Positions 47,815-60,706 are shown, numbered from the stretch's first letter. The stretch is DNA of 64,000 nucleotides from Isoetes taiwanensis (GCA_021234155.1 JAJEKV010000059.1:3229167-3293166), one strand, 5' to 3'. Translations and numbers: made by a program. The notes: a model not told the origin generated them from the letters alone.

Positions 47815-49578
47815 CTCGCAAAAAAAGATGTGGCCGGGTCCCCTACCACCAACTTCAAGACTTTTCACATTTTTACAATGAGTTAGTGTTCCTTGGCACA
47901 AGGAAGAGCTAACTGGGGGTTTTACGGATCCCACCAAACCTATTAAAAAAATGGGGGTTTTAATAGACCCTCCAAATCTATTAAAGATGATAATAATTTG
48001 GAGTTTTTAAGGTGTACTCCAACACCAAAATGTAACTTGTGCCATAGGAAAGATTTTGAAAAAATGATGATAGTATTTGGCCTTGGGGTAGGCTTAAAAT
48101 GCAAAGGGCTATGTCATAAAGATATTGGGGAATGATAAGATAGAGTCGCACAAACAAAAAGATGTCGTGCTGCTAGCCAAAGTGTCCAACAAGGTGTGCA
48201 ATAAGGCAAATGATAATTTTTTCCACAATATAGAAGTGGCAAGATAAGATTCGTGAAAGTGCAAAAAATGGCAATAATGTGGGCAAGGTATGACCAAGCA
48301 TAACAAGAAGTGGTAAAAAAAATAACAAGTGGTAAAAAGATGAGATAAGATAAAGATGGTTTTTAAAACGTGGTAGGTAGTGAGAATAGTGAGTGGGCAT
48401 TAAAAAAGAATCAAATGATGGGTGGGCTATAAATGGGAAAAAGAATAAGAAATGGGAAAAACAACGTAGGGCAAGAGTGGGAGCAAGAATGGAAAAAAGA
48501 AATGAGTGGCAAATAGGCAAGCAAAAACAGAACGTGGAAAATAGGGGAAAAACTTTTTACTTTTCTGGTTTATGGGTAGCAGAAAGACATGGCGGCAGAG
48601 CTTCCTTCTGTTTCAAATGCTTCCTTTCTCATCTTTCTGTAGGTGGCGCTGAAGTACAATCAAGGAGGCGAAATCTGGAGGCAACAATGGCAGCGATGGC
48701 GATGGTTATGGCAGATCTTTCTTCACTTCTTGTTCTCTTTTTGCTCTTTCTGCAGATTCGGCAGCATAGCTATGGCAAATCCGACAGCAGCTATGGCGTT
48801 CTTGGATGGCCTTGTTCTTTTCTTTCCCCATTCTCCTGTCTGCAGGTGGTGATGGCAAAGAATGGCTATGGCGGGAAAAGGAAAAGAAAGAACATCGGAA
48901 TGCTTTTTTTGCTGCTTGATCATTCTTTCTTCTCTTCTGCAGATCCAGCAGTAGCAAGCAAAGTTAGCTTCATCCTTCTGTTATTTGTTCGGCAAAACCG
49001 GTAGCTTCTGAGGCGAAGGCAACAGAGAATTCTTCTTCCTTGTTTTCTTGCAGATCGACAGAGTCTTGGCAGCAATAGGTCTTGGCAGCAACAAAAAATC
49101 ATCATGGCATTTTGCCTTCTTTTCTTTTCTTTCTTGTTGACAGAGCAAAAGAAAGCAGAGGCTAGTTTTGATTTGCAGCAGCAAAACGTCATGGCATAGC
49201 ATACAAAGAACAGGATTGGAGGGCCGGCCTTTGCTGGCTCTCCAAAAAATAAGCCAAAGGAGTATTTCAATTTTCTGTAACAATCTTCAGCAAGGCACAG
49301 CTTCTCCTTCCTGTAATAGCTTCAAGCAGCAACTTTTTCTTCTTTCTTCCTTGTAATTTTGCTTCTTAGAGAAATATCCTTGAACTCTTTCTTCCATCTC
49401 ATTTGCCAGAGCAAAATGCCAATAGCAGGGAATTAAAATGGGACAGCAGAATATGAATGGCAGAGAATAGAAAGCGGAATTTAAGGTATGGAAGACATAT
49501 CCAGGATTCCAGAAACGAAACAGCAGCACCAAAATCTGATCCCGGGAAAAAATTAGGATCTCGGTAGAACCTCCATAA

Positions 49579-50038
49579 TGATGCCGGATTTCCCCACATC
49601 CGCATGCATTCGGCCTTCTAAAGCATCCATGAGATCAAACATGATGCTGCTGCTATGGAAAGAAAAAATTCAGCAAGGAGAGAATGGGAAAATATGGAGA
49701 ATGGAAAAATGGAAAAAAACGAAAAGAAAATTGGAGGATAGGAAAATATGGAAAAGATATAAGAAAATAAATGGGTGGTACCACTTTATTCAAGAAAATA
49801 ATACAAAACAATGCTTCAAGACATCTTGCATGGGGGAAGAGGTCTCCGACACCATCTTCCCGGGGCTGCCACTACCCTTGCTCCATGTGAGATTCTAGAG
49901 CCCAACAGGAGGAGAACAAATCCCCTCAAAATATTTATAATTTTTTGAACAAATCTTGGCCATCCATGTGTCATCATCCTGGCACTCATTTTTTACACCT
50001 CATCAATCCTTTGTTTTTTGTCTTCTTCTTCTCCATCA
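49579..50038. repeat. Right LTR of nested element, copy 1
   Basis: Begins TGATGCCGGATTTCCCC and ends TTCTCCATCA; the array unit resumes at TTATGCGCTAATCTGG. Confidence 0.7.
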
Positions 50039-51686
50039 TTATGCGCTAATCTGGCAATCGCTTTTCTGGAAGTTACTTCACTGGAATTTTCGCCGTCTGG
50101 TATGAAAAATTGGATTTGAAATGCTCCCTCTTTTGTGCAGGTTGCTTCTCTTTTCGGGTTCTCAAAGCATAGCTACCGGGAACCAAGTTCCGAACTTGGT
50201 TCCCGTTCCCAACTCCGTTCCCGAGCATCCTGAGTTCCGGGAACTCCTAGCCAAGTTCCCACTACATGTGCTACCGGGAACTTTGTTCCGGACGAAGTTC
50301 CCATAAATGGGAACTTGAGTTCCCGGTAGCAAATTTTTTGGGAAGTAAATTTACAAAGGAATGGAAAAAAGAAAGCATCGAATATGATTTAAAACAATCC
50401 TATTTTTTTCCTCCTATTTTTTTGGCCTGCTGTATTTTGGGCGGTCGACACTGTTATCGGATGATCGGATCTGCTGCTGGAGCTTGCACTCTGTTGCCTA
50501 CCTCCTACCTGCAAGCTCACTAAAAGCTTTTGTTCATACGAGTTTTTTACAAGGATTAAGATTTATTCTTCACTGTGAAATTAAAGCATCTGCTAAATGC
50601 AACCTTTTGCCACACAATTTGTTAACTTTGCAATAAAAATCTTTTCCAAGTCATGTTTCTATATTTTTGCAATTTGAAATCTTCCCAAACTAAAGTTTTA
50701 TGTTGGTATTAAAGGTGTTTTCAGTTTTATGTGTTTTCAGTTACTATATTCTAGTTATGTGTTTTTTCTAAAAGCTTATAACTTCTTAAAATTGTTGTTT
50801 TCAAACTTTAAATGAGCATTAAACAGTGGTTTTATCTATTATGTTCACACATCACTATGTATTTCACTTTCTTCTACTCTAAGTGTTCTGTGATGATCTA
50901 CATGCAAAGGGAACTCCAAAACCGTTTGAATTTTTAAAAAATTCGAAGGTTGGACGTTCCCGTTCCAAACCGTTCCCGTTCCCGTTCCGAATTTTGAGTC
51001 CGAGTTCCCGTTCCCGTTCCCGTTCCGGGTAGCTATGTCTCAAAGGCCAACAAAATCACAGGTTCTTTCTGCATCTTCTTGAACTGGTCTGCATATCGAA
51101 ACATAACCCATGCTATTCTGCAGTTTCCATCACAATTTCTGAAGCCATTTCGTAAGCCACCATTTCTTCAAGAACTCCTTCTTCTGGAAATTCCTTGGCC
51201 GTTGCTTCAATCATGGCCCTGAGCATCTCCTCCAAATTTGTCCATGCCTCCTTATCCTTCAGTTCTAATTCGACTTCTAATTCAGCCATTTCTGCATGCT
51301 TGAACTGCATTTACCTGAGCTTCTTTTCATCTGGCATTAGACCCATTGATTTTGGGTCTGTTTGGGTGCCATATTCTTGGCTTTCTGTGAAGCGACTTCT
51401 GCCACAACGGGGCTTTGCAACCCAATTGATACAGTGGCAAACTTCAGGACAAATCTTCGGTCCTCTGGCTCAACTCTAGCATATTTATGGCAATTGTTTG
51501 CACTGCCTGATATGCCCACATCTGCACAAGACGTCTCTTGTAAGAATGAAGCCCTATCTGGCTTCCGGAGCCATCATATTCTTTAAAGAATTTTCTCGCT
51601 TCTGCCAAGAATCCTGCTATCCATAGATAGATTAGATTTGCAAGGCTTGCAAATCCGTTAACCCTTCTTGATTGCGCAATGATCAT
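50039..51686 (-). pseudogene. Unit 6 internal frame, interrupted by two elements
   Basis: Only the N-terminal two thirds of the unassigned protein survives. The C-terminal ~100 codons were lost with the nested LTR element on the left, and an 870-bp hAT-type element (50168-51037) splits the rest. Confidence 0.6.
50168..51037. mobile_element. hAT-type non-autonomous DNA transposon (870 bp)
   Basis: Terminal inverted repeats CATAGCTACCGGGAAC (left) and GTTCCGGGTAGCTATG (right) are flanked by an exact 8-bp target duplication TCTCAAAG (50160-50167 and 51038-51045). The duplication length, the CA start and reiterated GTTCCC subterminal motifs are hallmarks of hAT elements. No transposase frame exists, so movement would depend on an enzyme supplied elsewhere. 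The uninterrupted site is seen in sister units (for example 53208-53215), proving insertion. Confidence 0.92.
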
Positions 51687-51790
51687 CTTCTCTCCCAAGA
51701 CCTAGTCTATAACCTTCTTCTCCAGGTCTTCTACAGCCTCCCCCCCACAGGTCTTCCAGGATCAGATCAAGAGCCGTAGCTCTGATACCA

Positions 51791-52629
51791 TCTTAAAATA
51801 GCAAAACTATAGAAGATATATTGAGATGATTGATTGAGAATAGCTCTCAACGTAGCATACATATAGGATAGGTGGTAGCATACATATAAGATAGGTGGTG
51901 ACTGTTCATCCTAATAGACATAACTATTGGGTATAGTTGTGACTCTTAGTATGGATTGCCAACATGGCAGTCCACCTCATCTGTATACGCCACAACACTC
52001 ATATGTCTACATTGATCTATATGATCACTATACTTAACACTGTGACTTATTAAAGAAAGGTGTCTGACTGAATGCAGAACAGAAGATGTAGACGCAGCAT
52101 TGGATGACAAAGCAAAGTTAAGTTTTAGCATGTGTGGGCTAAGATGTCTCAGGGTTGAGAGTGCGTCGCCTGCTCGGACTGGTGTCCGGGTAATTCATCA
52201 ACTCTTCCATCTGCTTTAAATGCAAACAAGAACAGAAATAGCAGTAGCAGTTTCACTCAATCTGGTCCAGACCCCAGTGAAAATCTCATCCACAATTATA
52301 CTGGTCAATTATCTGTTGATGAGAATAATGGTGATTTACCAGTTGCTCAATCTGCAAAATCTAAATTATCAACTTGGTTCAGGCCCTGGACTGGAGGGGG
52401 CGACGAAGGCCCTAGAAAGTTTACCTACAAATAGGTAGATATAATAGAACATGGGGTTTTCTACTCCCCCTTAATGCTCAATCTTGAACACATCTAGATG
52501 GCTTTGGACAGCACATCTTTCAATGATGTAGGGAGTTCTAAAACTGCAACTAGAAAATTCAAATCGACCCTCTAGTCCTATATACCATATCATAAGAAGT
52601 GAGGATGCCTAGATCATATTAATTGGCAA
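51791..52629 (-). repeat. LTR-like block, unit 6
   Basis: Carries a ~24-bp deletion near 52390 (GGCCCTGGACTGGAGG), shared only with units 9 (near 61328) and 10 (near 63420). Confidence 0.65.
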
Positions 52630-52768
52630 TTTCTCCCCCTTGATCTAAGCATCTGAACTGCTAAGATCAATAACATTGGGGCCTCACACACTAGGACTAT
52701 TTAGACATATACGACACCCATTTTATATTTATAATATATGGTACTTATAAAAGGATATATCTTCCTTA

Positions 52769-53859
52769 TCAGCCATACTCTGGATGTCCATACGGATGTC
52801 TCTTCTTCTTAAGCTTCACACGAGGACGATCTAAGCTTCTCCCATTGTGCATGAATGATCCATTATGCCATTGAAAACTTTTGAAGTTTTGCTTATTAAT
52901 GTTCCTTTGTTTATATGCAATAACCGCCACGTCATTATTTGAAATAACCAACAAAACCTGATTAGATTTTCCTTCACGATTCTTTACAAACAGGAACGGC
53001 ATCATCTGCGTCACTTGGTTTCTAGGCATGATTCCTCCAGAAATCATCATGATTTTCGGTTTGTTTGCAGGTTTGGCGCCTTCATTACTATGCAGTAATC
53101 TGGCAATCGCTTTTCTGGAATTTACTTCACTGGGATTTTCGCCGTCTGGTATGAAAATTTGGATTTGAAATGCTCTCTCCTTTGTGCAGGTTGCTTCTCT
53201 TTTCGGGTTCTCAAAGGCCAACAAAATCACAGGTTCTTTCTGCATCTTCTTGAACTGGTCTGCATATCGAAACATAATCTATGCTATTCTGCAGTTTCCC
53301 ATCACAATTTCTTAAGCCATTTCGTAAGCCACCATTTCTTCAATAACTTCTTCTTCTGAAAATTCCTTGGCCGTTGCTTCAATCATGGCCCTGAGCATGT
53401 CCTCCAAATTTGTCCATGCCTCCTTATCCTTCAGTTCTAATTCGGCTTCTAATTCAGCCATTTCTGCATGCTTGAACTGCATTTCCCTGAGCTTCTTTTC
53501 ATCTGGCATTAGACCCCATTGATTTTGGGTCTGTTTGGGTGCCATATTCTTGGCTTTCTGTGAAGCGACTTCTGCCACAACGGGGCTTTGCAACCCAATT
53601 GATACAGTGGCAAACTTCAGGACAAATCTTCGGTCCTCTGGCTCAACTCCAGCATATTTATGGCAATTGTTTGCACTGCCTGATATGCCCACATCTGCAC
53701 AAGACGTCTCTTGTAAGAATGAAGCCCTATCTGGATTCCGGAGCCATCATATTCTTTAAAGAATTTTCTCGCTTCTGCCAAGAATCCTGCTATCCATAGA
53801 TAGATTAGATTTGCAAGGCTTGCAAATCTGTTAACCCTTCTTGATTGCGCAATGATCAT
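52769..53859 (-). pseudogene. Unassigned internal frame, unit 7
   Basis: C-terminal 168 codons (52769-53275) and the middle 126 codons (53312-53692) are open in different frames; a TAA (AGCCATTTCTTAAG context near 53311) and the three-C variant break the join. Sequence otherwise as in unit 8. Confidence 0.5.
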
Positions 53860-53963
53860 CTTCTCTCCCAAGACCTAGTCTATAACCTTCTTCTCCAGGT
53901 CTTCTACAGCCTCCCCCCCACAGGTCTTCCAGGATCAGATCAAGAGCCGTAGCTCTGATACCA

Positions 53964-54826
53964 TCTTAAAATAGCAAAACTATAGAAGATATATTGAGAT
54001 GATTGATTGAGAATAGCTCTCAACGTAGCATACATATAGGATAGGTGGTAGCATACATATAAGATAGGTGGTGACTGTTCATCCTAATAGACATAACTAT
54101 TGGGTATAGTTGTGACTCTTAGTATGGATTGCCAACATGGCAGTCCACCTCATCTGTATACGCCACAACACTCATATGTCTACATTGATCTATATGATCA
54201 CTATACTTAACACTGTGACTTATTAAAGAAAGGTGTCTGACTGAATGCAGAACAGAAGATGTAGACGCAGCATTGGATGACAAAGCAAAGTTAAGTTTTA
54301 GCATGTGTGGGCTAAGATGTCTCAGGGTTGAGAGTGCGTCGCCTGCTCGGACTGGTGTCCGGGTAATTCATCAACTCTTCCATCTGCTTTAAATGCAAAC
54401 AAGAACAGAAATAGCAGTAGCAGTTTCACTCAATCTGGTCCAGACCCCAGTGAAAATCTCATCCACAATTATACTGGTCAATTATCTGTTGATGAGAATA
54501 ACGGTGATTTACCAGTTGCTCAATCTGCAAAATCTAAATTATCAACTTGGTTCAGGCCCTGGAACAAGAAGAAAATAATTCCAAACACTGGAGGGGGCGA
54601 CGAAGGCCCTAGAAAGTTTACCTACAAAGAGGTAGATATAATAGAACATGGGGTTTTCTACTCCCCCTTAATGCTCAATCTTGAACACATCTAGATGGCT
54701 TTGGACAGCACATCTTTCAATGATGTAGGGAGTTCTAAAACTGCAACTACAAAATTCAAATCGACTCTCTAGTCCTATATACCATATCATAAGAAGTGAG
54801 GATGCCTAGATCATATTAATTGGCAA
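53964..54826 (-). repeat. LTR-like block, unit 7
   Basis: Full-length block without the 24-bp deletion; flanked by primer site 53952-53963 and the polypurine tract at 54827-54838. Confidence 0.65.
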
Positions 54827-54965
54827 TTTCTCCCCCTTGATCTAAGCATCTGAACTGCTAAGATCAATGACATTGGGGCCTCACACATTAGGACTATTTA
54901 GACATATACGACACCCATTTTATATTTATAATATGTGGTACTTACAAAAGAATATATCTTCATTA

Positions 54966-56042
54966 TCAGCCATACTCTGGATGTCCATACGGATGTCTCT
55001 TCTTCTTAAGCTTCACACGAGGACGATCTTAGCTTCTCCCATTGTGCATGAATGATCCATTATGCCATTGAAAACTTTTAAAGTTTTGCTTATTAATATT
55101 CCTTTGTTTATATGCAATAACTGCCACGTCATTCCAACAAAACCTGATTAGATTTTTCTTCACGATTCTTTACAAACAGCAACGGCATCATCTGCGTCAC
55201 TTGGTTTCTAGGCATGATTCCTCCAGAAATCATCATGATTTTCGGTTTGTTTGCAGGTCTGGCGCCTTCATTATGCACTAATCTGGCAATCGCTTTTCTG
55301 GAAGTTACTTCACTGGGATTTTCGTCGTCTGGTATAAAAATTTGGATTTGAAATGCTCCCTCTTTTGTGCAGGTTGCTTCTCTTTTCGGGTTCTCAAAGG
55401 CCAACAAAATCACAGGTTCTTTCTGCATCTTCTCGAACTGGTCTGCATATCGAAACATAACCCATGCTATTCTGCAGTTTCCCATCACAATTTCTGAAGC
55501 CATTTCGTAAGCCACCATTTCTTCAAGAACTTCTTCTTCTGGAAATTCCTTGGTCATTGCTTCAATCATGGCCCTGAGCATGTCCTCCAAATTTGTCCAT
55601 GCCTCCTTATCCTTCATATCTAATTCGGCTTCTAATTCAGCCATTTCTGCATGCTTGAACTGCATTTCCCTGAGCTTCTTTTCATCTGGCATTAGACCCC
55701 ATTGATTTTGGGTCTGTTTGGGTGCCATATTCTTGCCTTTCTGTGAAGCGACTTCTGCCACAACGGGGCTTTGCAACCCAATTGATACAGTGGCAAACTT
55801 CAGGACAAATCTTCGGTCCTCTGGCTCAACTCCAGCATATTTATGGCAATTGTTTGCACTGCCTGATATGCCCACATCTGCACAAGACGTCTCTTGTAAG
55901 AATGAAGCCCTATCTGGATTCCGGAGCCATCATATTCTTTAAAGAATTTTCTCGCTTCTGCCAAGAATCCTGCTATCCATAGATAGATTAGATTTGCAAG
56001 GCTTGCAAATCTGTTAACCCTTCTTGATTGCGCAATGATCAT
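54966..56042 (-). pseudogene. Unassigned internal frame, unit 8 (longest open copy)
   Basis: The longest unbroken stretch of the family (55875-55129, 248 codons) runs from DVGISGSANNCHKY through the Glu-rich helix region, VMFRYADQFEKMQKEPVILL, a KREATCTKEG segment and IMMISGGIMPRNQVTQ to NQVLL. There ~15 bp present in sisters (ISNND codons) are missing, and the basic C-terminus ends at 54966. The three-C variant separates the first ~60 codons. The predicted protein is acidic in the middle and strongly basic at the end. I do not recognise it; it is neither gag nor pol and could be a captured host sequence. Confidence 0.5.
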
Positions 56043-56145
56043 CTTCTCTCCCAAGACCTAGTCTATAACCTTCTTCTCCAGGTCTTCTACAGCCTCCCCC
56101 CCACAGGTCTTCCAGGATCAGATCAAGAGCCGTAGCTCTGATACC

Positions 56146-57009
56146 ATCTTAAAATAGCAAAACTATAGAAGATATATTGAGATGATTGATTGAGAATAGC
56201 TCTCAACGTAGCATACATATAGGATAGGTGGTAGCATACATATAAGATAGGTGGTGACTGTTCATCCTAATAGACATAACTATTGGGTATAGTTGTGACT
56301 CTTAGTATGGATTGCCAACATGGCAGTCCACCTCATCTGTATACGCCACAACACTCATATGTCTACATTGATCTATATGATCACTATACTTAACACTGTG
56401 ACTTATTAAAGAAAGGTGTCTGACTGAATGCAGAACAGAAGATGTAGACGCAGCATTGGATGACAAAGCAAAGTTAAGTTTTAGCATGTGTGGGCTAAGA
56501 TGTCTCAGGGTTGAGAGTGCGTCGCCTGCTCGGACTGGTGTCCGGGTAATTCATCAACTCTTCCATCTGCTTTAAATGCAAACAAGAACAGAAATAGCAG
56601 TAGCAGTTTCACTCAATCTGGTCCAGACCCCAGTGAAAATCTCATCCACAATTATACTGGTCAATTATCTGTTGATGAGAATAATGGTGATTTATCAGTT
56701 GCTCAATCTGCAAAATCTAAATTATCAACTTGGTTCAGGTCCTGGAACAAGAAGAAAATAATTCCAAACACTAGAGGGGGCGACGAAGGCCCTAGAAAGT
56801 TTACCTACAAAGAGGTAGATATAATAGAACATGGGGTTTTCTACTCCCCCTTAATGCTCAATCTTGAACACATCTAGATGGCTTTGTACAACACATCTTT
56901 CAATGATGTAGGGAGTTCTAAAACTGCAACTAGAAAATTCAAATCGACTCTCTAGTCCTATATACCATATCATAAGAAGTGAGGATGCCTAGATCATATT
57001 AATTGGCAA
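56146..57009 (-). repeat. LTR-like block, unit 8
   Basis: Full-length block flanked by primer site 56134-56145 and polypurine tract 57010-57021; the nested LTR element follows at 57153. Confidence 0.65.
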
Positions 57010-57152
57010 TTTCTCCCCCTTGATCTAAGCATCTGAACTGCTAAGATCAATAACATTGGGGCCTCACACACTAGGACTATTTAGACATATACGACACCCA
57101 TTTTATATTTATAATATGTGGTACTTACAAAAGGATATATCTTCCTTATCAG

Positions 57153-57609
57153 TGATGCTGGATTTCCCCACATCCGCATGCATTCGGCCTTCTAAGACAT
57201 CCATGAGATCAAACATGATGCTGCTGCTATGGAAAGAAAAAATTTAGCAAGGAGAGAAGGGGAAAATATGGAGAATGGAAAAATGGAAAAAAAAAAAGGA
57301 AAAATGGAGGATAGGAAAATATGGAAAAGATATAAGAAAATAAATGGGTGGTACCACTTTATTCAAGAAAATAATACAAAACAATGCTTCAAGACATCTT
57401 GCATGGGGGAAGAGGTCTCTGACACCATCTTCCCGGGGCTGCCACTACCCTTGCTCCATGTGAGATTCTAGAGCCCAAGAGGAGGAGAACAAGTCCCCTC
57501 AAGATATTTATAATTTTTTGAACAAATCTTGGCCATCCATGTGTCATCATCTTGGCACTCCTTTTTTACACCTCATCAATCCTTTGTTTTTTGTCTTCTT
57601 CTTCTCCAT
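57153..57609. repeat. Left LTR of nested element, copy 2
   Basis: Clean TGATGCTGGATTTCCCC start, with TA instead of CA at its inner end (CTCCATA). Confidence 0.65.
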
Positions 57610-57737
57610 AACTAAATTTGTCTTTTTGTTTAACAACTAACACAACTTAATATGGGCCCTTGGATTCTAACAACAAGCACAAATGAATCTGGACTCTTGA
57701 TTTTCACCCCCCCTTTAGACCTTGATAGTGTTCTTCT

Positions 57738-57774
57738 ATGTTGACCCCGATTTTGCCAAAAATCGGGTCAACAT
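57738..57774. repeat. Hairpin next to left LTR, copy 2
   Basis: Same inverted repeat as 47778-47814 (ATGTTGACCC...GGGTCAACAT). Confidence 0.75.
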
Positions 57775-59577
57775 CTCGCACAAACAAAAAGATGTGGCCG
57801 GTCCCCTCGGCCACCGACTTCAACACTTTTCACATTTAAGTACAATAAGTTAGTCTTCTTTGGCACAAAGAAGAGCTAACTGGGGGTTTTACGGATCCCA
57901 CCAAACCTATTAAGAAAATGGGGGTTTTAACAGACCCTCCAAACCTATTAAAAAAGATAATATTTTGGAGTTTTTTAGGTGTACTCCAACACCAAAATGT
58001 AACTTGTGCCATAGGAAAGATTTTGAAAAAATGATGATAGTATTTGGCCTTGGGGTAGGGCTTAAAAATGCAAAGGGGCTATGTCATAAAGATATTGGGG
58101 AATGATAAGATAGAGTCGCACAAACAAAAAGATGTCGTGCTGCTAGCCAAAGTGTCCAACAAGGTGTGCAATAAGGCAAATGATAATTTTTTCCACAATA
58201 TGGAAGTGGCAAGATAAGATTCGTGAAAGTGCAAAAAATGGCAATAATGTGGGCAAGGTATGACCAAGCATAACAAGAAGTGGTAAAAAAAATAACAAGT
58301 GGTAAAAAGATGAGATAAGATAAAGATGGTTTTTAAAACGTGGTAGGTAGTGAGAATAGTGAGTGGGCATTAAAAAAGAATCAAATGATGGGTGGGCTAT
58401 AAATGGGAAAAAGAATAAGAAATGGGAAAAACAACGTAGGGCAAGAGTGGGAGCAAGAATGGAAAAAAGAAATGAGTGGCAAATAGGCAAGCAAAAACAA
58501 CGTGGAAAATAGGGGGGAAAACTTTTTACTTTTCTGGTTTATGGGTAGCAGAAAAGACATGGCGGCAGAGCTTCCTTCTGTTTCAAATGCTTCCTTTCTC
58601 ATCTTTCTGTAGGTGGCGCTGAAGTACAATCAAGGAGGCGAAATCTGGAGGCAACAATGGCAGCGATGGCGATGGTTATGGCAGATCTTTCTTCACTTCT
58701 TGTTCTCTTTTTGCTCTTTCTGCAGATTCGGCAAAGATAGCTATGGCAAATCCGACAGCAGCTATGGCGTTCTTGGATGGCCTTGTTCTTTTCTTTCCCC
58801 ATTCTCCCTGTCTGCAGGTGGTGATGGCAAAGAATGGCTATGGCGGGAAAAGGAAAAGAAAGAACATCGGAATGCTTTTTTTTCTGCTTGATCATTCTTT
58901 CTTCTCTTCTGCAGATCCAGCAGTAGCAAGCAAAGTTAGCTTCATCCTTCTGTTATTTGTTCGGCAAAACCGGTAGCTTCTGAGGCGAAGGCAACAGAGA
59001 ATTCTTCTTCCTTGTTTTTAGAGAATTCTTCTTCCTTGTTTTCTTGCAGATCGACAGAGTCTTGGCGGCAATAGGTCTTGGCAGCAACAAAAATCATCAT
59101 GGCATTTTGCCTTCTTTTCTTTTCTTTCTTGTTGACAGAGCAAAAGAAAGCAGAGGCTAGTTTTGATTTGCAGCAGCAAAACGTCATGGCATAGCATACA
59201 AAGAACAGGATTGGAGGGCCGGCCTTTGCTGGCTCTCCAAAAAATAAGCCAAAGGAGTATTTCAATTTTCTGTAACAATCTTGACAAAAGGCACGACTTC
59301 TCCTTCCCGTAATAGCTTCAAAGCAAAGAACTTTTTTCTTCTTTCTTCCTTGTAATTTTGCTTCTTAGAGAAATATCCTTGAACTCTTTCTTCCATCTCA
59401 TTTGCCGAGCAAAATGCCAATAGCAGGAAATTAAAATGGGACAGCAGAATATGAATGGCGAGAATAGAAAGCGGAATTTAAGGTATGGAAGACATATCCG
59501 TGGATTCCGAAAACGAAAACAGCAAAGACCAAAATCTGATCCCTGGAAAAATTAGGATCTCGGTAGAACCTCCATAA

Positions 59578-60037
59578 TGATGCCGGATTTCCCCACATCC
59601 GCATGCATTCGGCCTTCTAAAGCATCCATGAGATCAAACATGATGCTGCTGCTATGGAAAGAAAAAATTCAGCAAGGAGAGAATGGGAAAATATGGAGAA
59701 TGGAAAAATGGAAAAAAAAAAAAAGAAAATTGGAGGATAGGAAAATATGGAAAAGATATAAGAAAATAAATGGGTGGTACCACTTTATTCAAGAAAATAA
59801 TACAAAACAATGCTTCAAGACATCTTGCATGGGGGAAGAGGTCTCTGACACCATCTTCCCGGGGCTGCCACTACCCTTGCTCCATGTGAGATTCTAGAGC
59901 CCAACAGGAGGAGAACAAATCCCCTCAAAATATTTATAATTTTTTGAACAAATCTTGGCCATCCATGTGTCATCATCCTGGCACTCATTTTTTACACCTC
60001 ATCAATCCTTTGTTTTTTGTCTTCTTCTTCTCCATCA
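59578..60037. repeat. Right LTR of nested element, copy 2
   Basis: TGATGCCGG...CTCCATCA; closely matches the right LTR of copy 1. The array unit resumes with TTATGCAGTAATCTGG. Confidence 0.7.
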
Positions 60038-60706
60038 TTATGCAGTAATCTGGCAATCGCTTTTCTGGAATTTACTTCACTGGGATTTTCGCCGTCTGGT
60101 ATGAAAATTTGGATTTGAAATGCTCTCTCTTTTGTGCAGGTTGCTTCTCTTTTCGGGTTCTCAAAGGCCAACAAAATCACAGGTTCTTTCTCATCTTCTT
60201 CTTCTTCTTCCTTGGCCGTTGCTTCAATCATGGCCCTGAGCATGTCCTCCAAATTTGTCCATGCCTCCTTATCCTTCAGTTCTAATTCGGCTTCTAATTC
60301 AGCCATTTCTGCATGCTTGAACTGCATTTCCCTGAGCTTCTTTTCATCTGGCATTAGACCCCATTGATTTTGGGTCTGTTTGGGTGCCATATTCTTGGCT
60401 TTCTGTGGAAGCGATTTACGCCTAACAATGGGCTTTGCAATCCAATTGATACAATGGCAAACTTCAGGACAAATCTTCGGTCCTCTGGCTCAACTCCAGC
60501 ATATTTATGGCAATTGTTTGCACTGCCTGATATGCCCACATCTGCACAAGACGTCTCTTGTAAGAATGAAGCCCTATCTGGCTTCCGGAGCCATCATATT
60601 CTTTAAAGAATTTTCTCGCTTCTGCCAAGAATCCTGCTATCCATAGATAGATTAGATTTGCAAGGCTTGCAAATCCGTTAACCCTTCTTGATTGCGCAAT
60701 GATCAT
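60038..60706 (-). pseudogene. Unit 9 internal frame, truncated
   Basis: N-terminal and middle parts of the unassigned protein only. A further ~130-bp internal deletion at about 60190-60213 leaves a (TTC)n tract and removes the EEEVLEEMVAYEMA region. The primer site is also deleted (near 60741). Confidence 0.55.

Larger units (their letters stand above)
47195..50038. mobile_element. Nested 2.84-kb LTR element, copy 1
   Basis: Direct repeats of about 455-460 bp at 47195-47649 and 49579-50038 flank a 1.9-kb interior with poly-purine and CTGCAG-rich segments. The right repeat has TG...CA ends (TGATGCCGG...CTCCATCA). Short open frames (for example 48393-49004 plus) are not recognisable and are not conserved in copy 2 over their full length. 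No pol domain, so it is a non-autonomous element; no convincing primer site or polypurine tract allows orientation. It replaces about 300 bp of the array unit. Confidence 0.7.
57153..60037. mobile_element. Nested 2.88-kb LTR element, copy 2
   Basis: Direct repeats at 57153-57609 and 59578-60037 (TGATGCTGG/TGATGCCGG starts; CTCCATCA right end) flank the same interior as copy 1, with the same junctions to the array unit on both sides. The hAT element of copy 1's downstream flank is absent here. The interior differs from copy 1 mainly by small CAG-site changes (59290-59530) and a ~21-bp tandem duplication (AGAGAATTCTTCTTCCTTG, about 58998-59040). Confidence 0.75.

Noticed and set aside
48393-49004. 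203-codon frame in the nested element interior
   Set aside because: Broken in the second copy at 58381-58976 and shows no retroelement motif; likely low-complexity chance frame.
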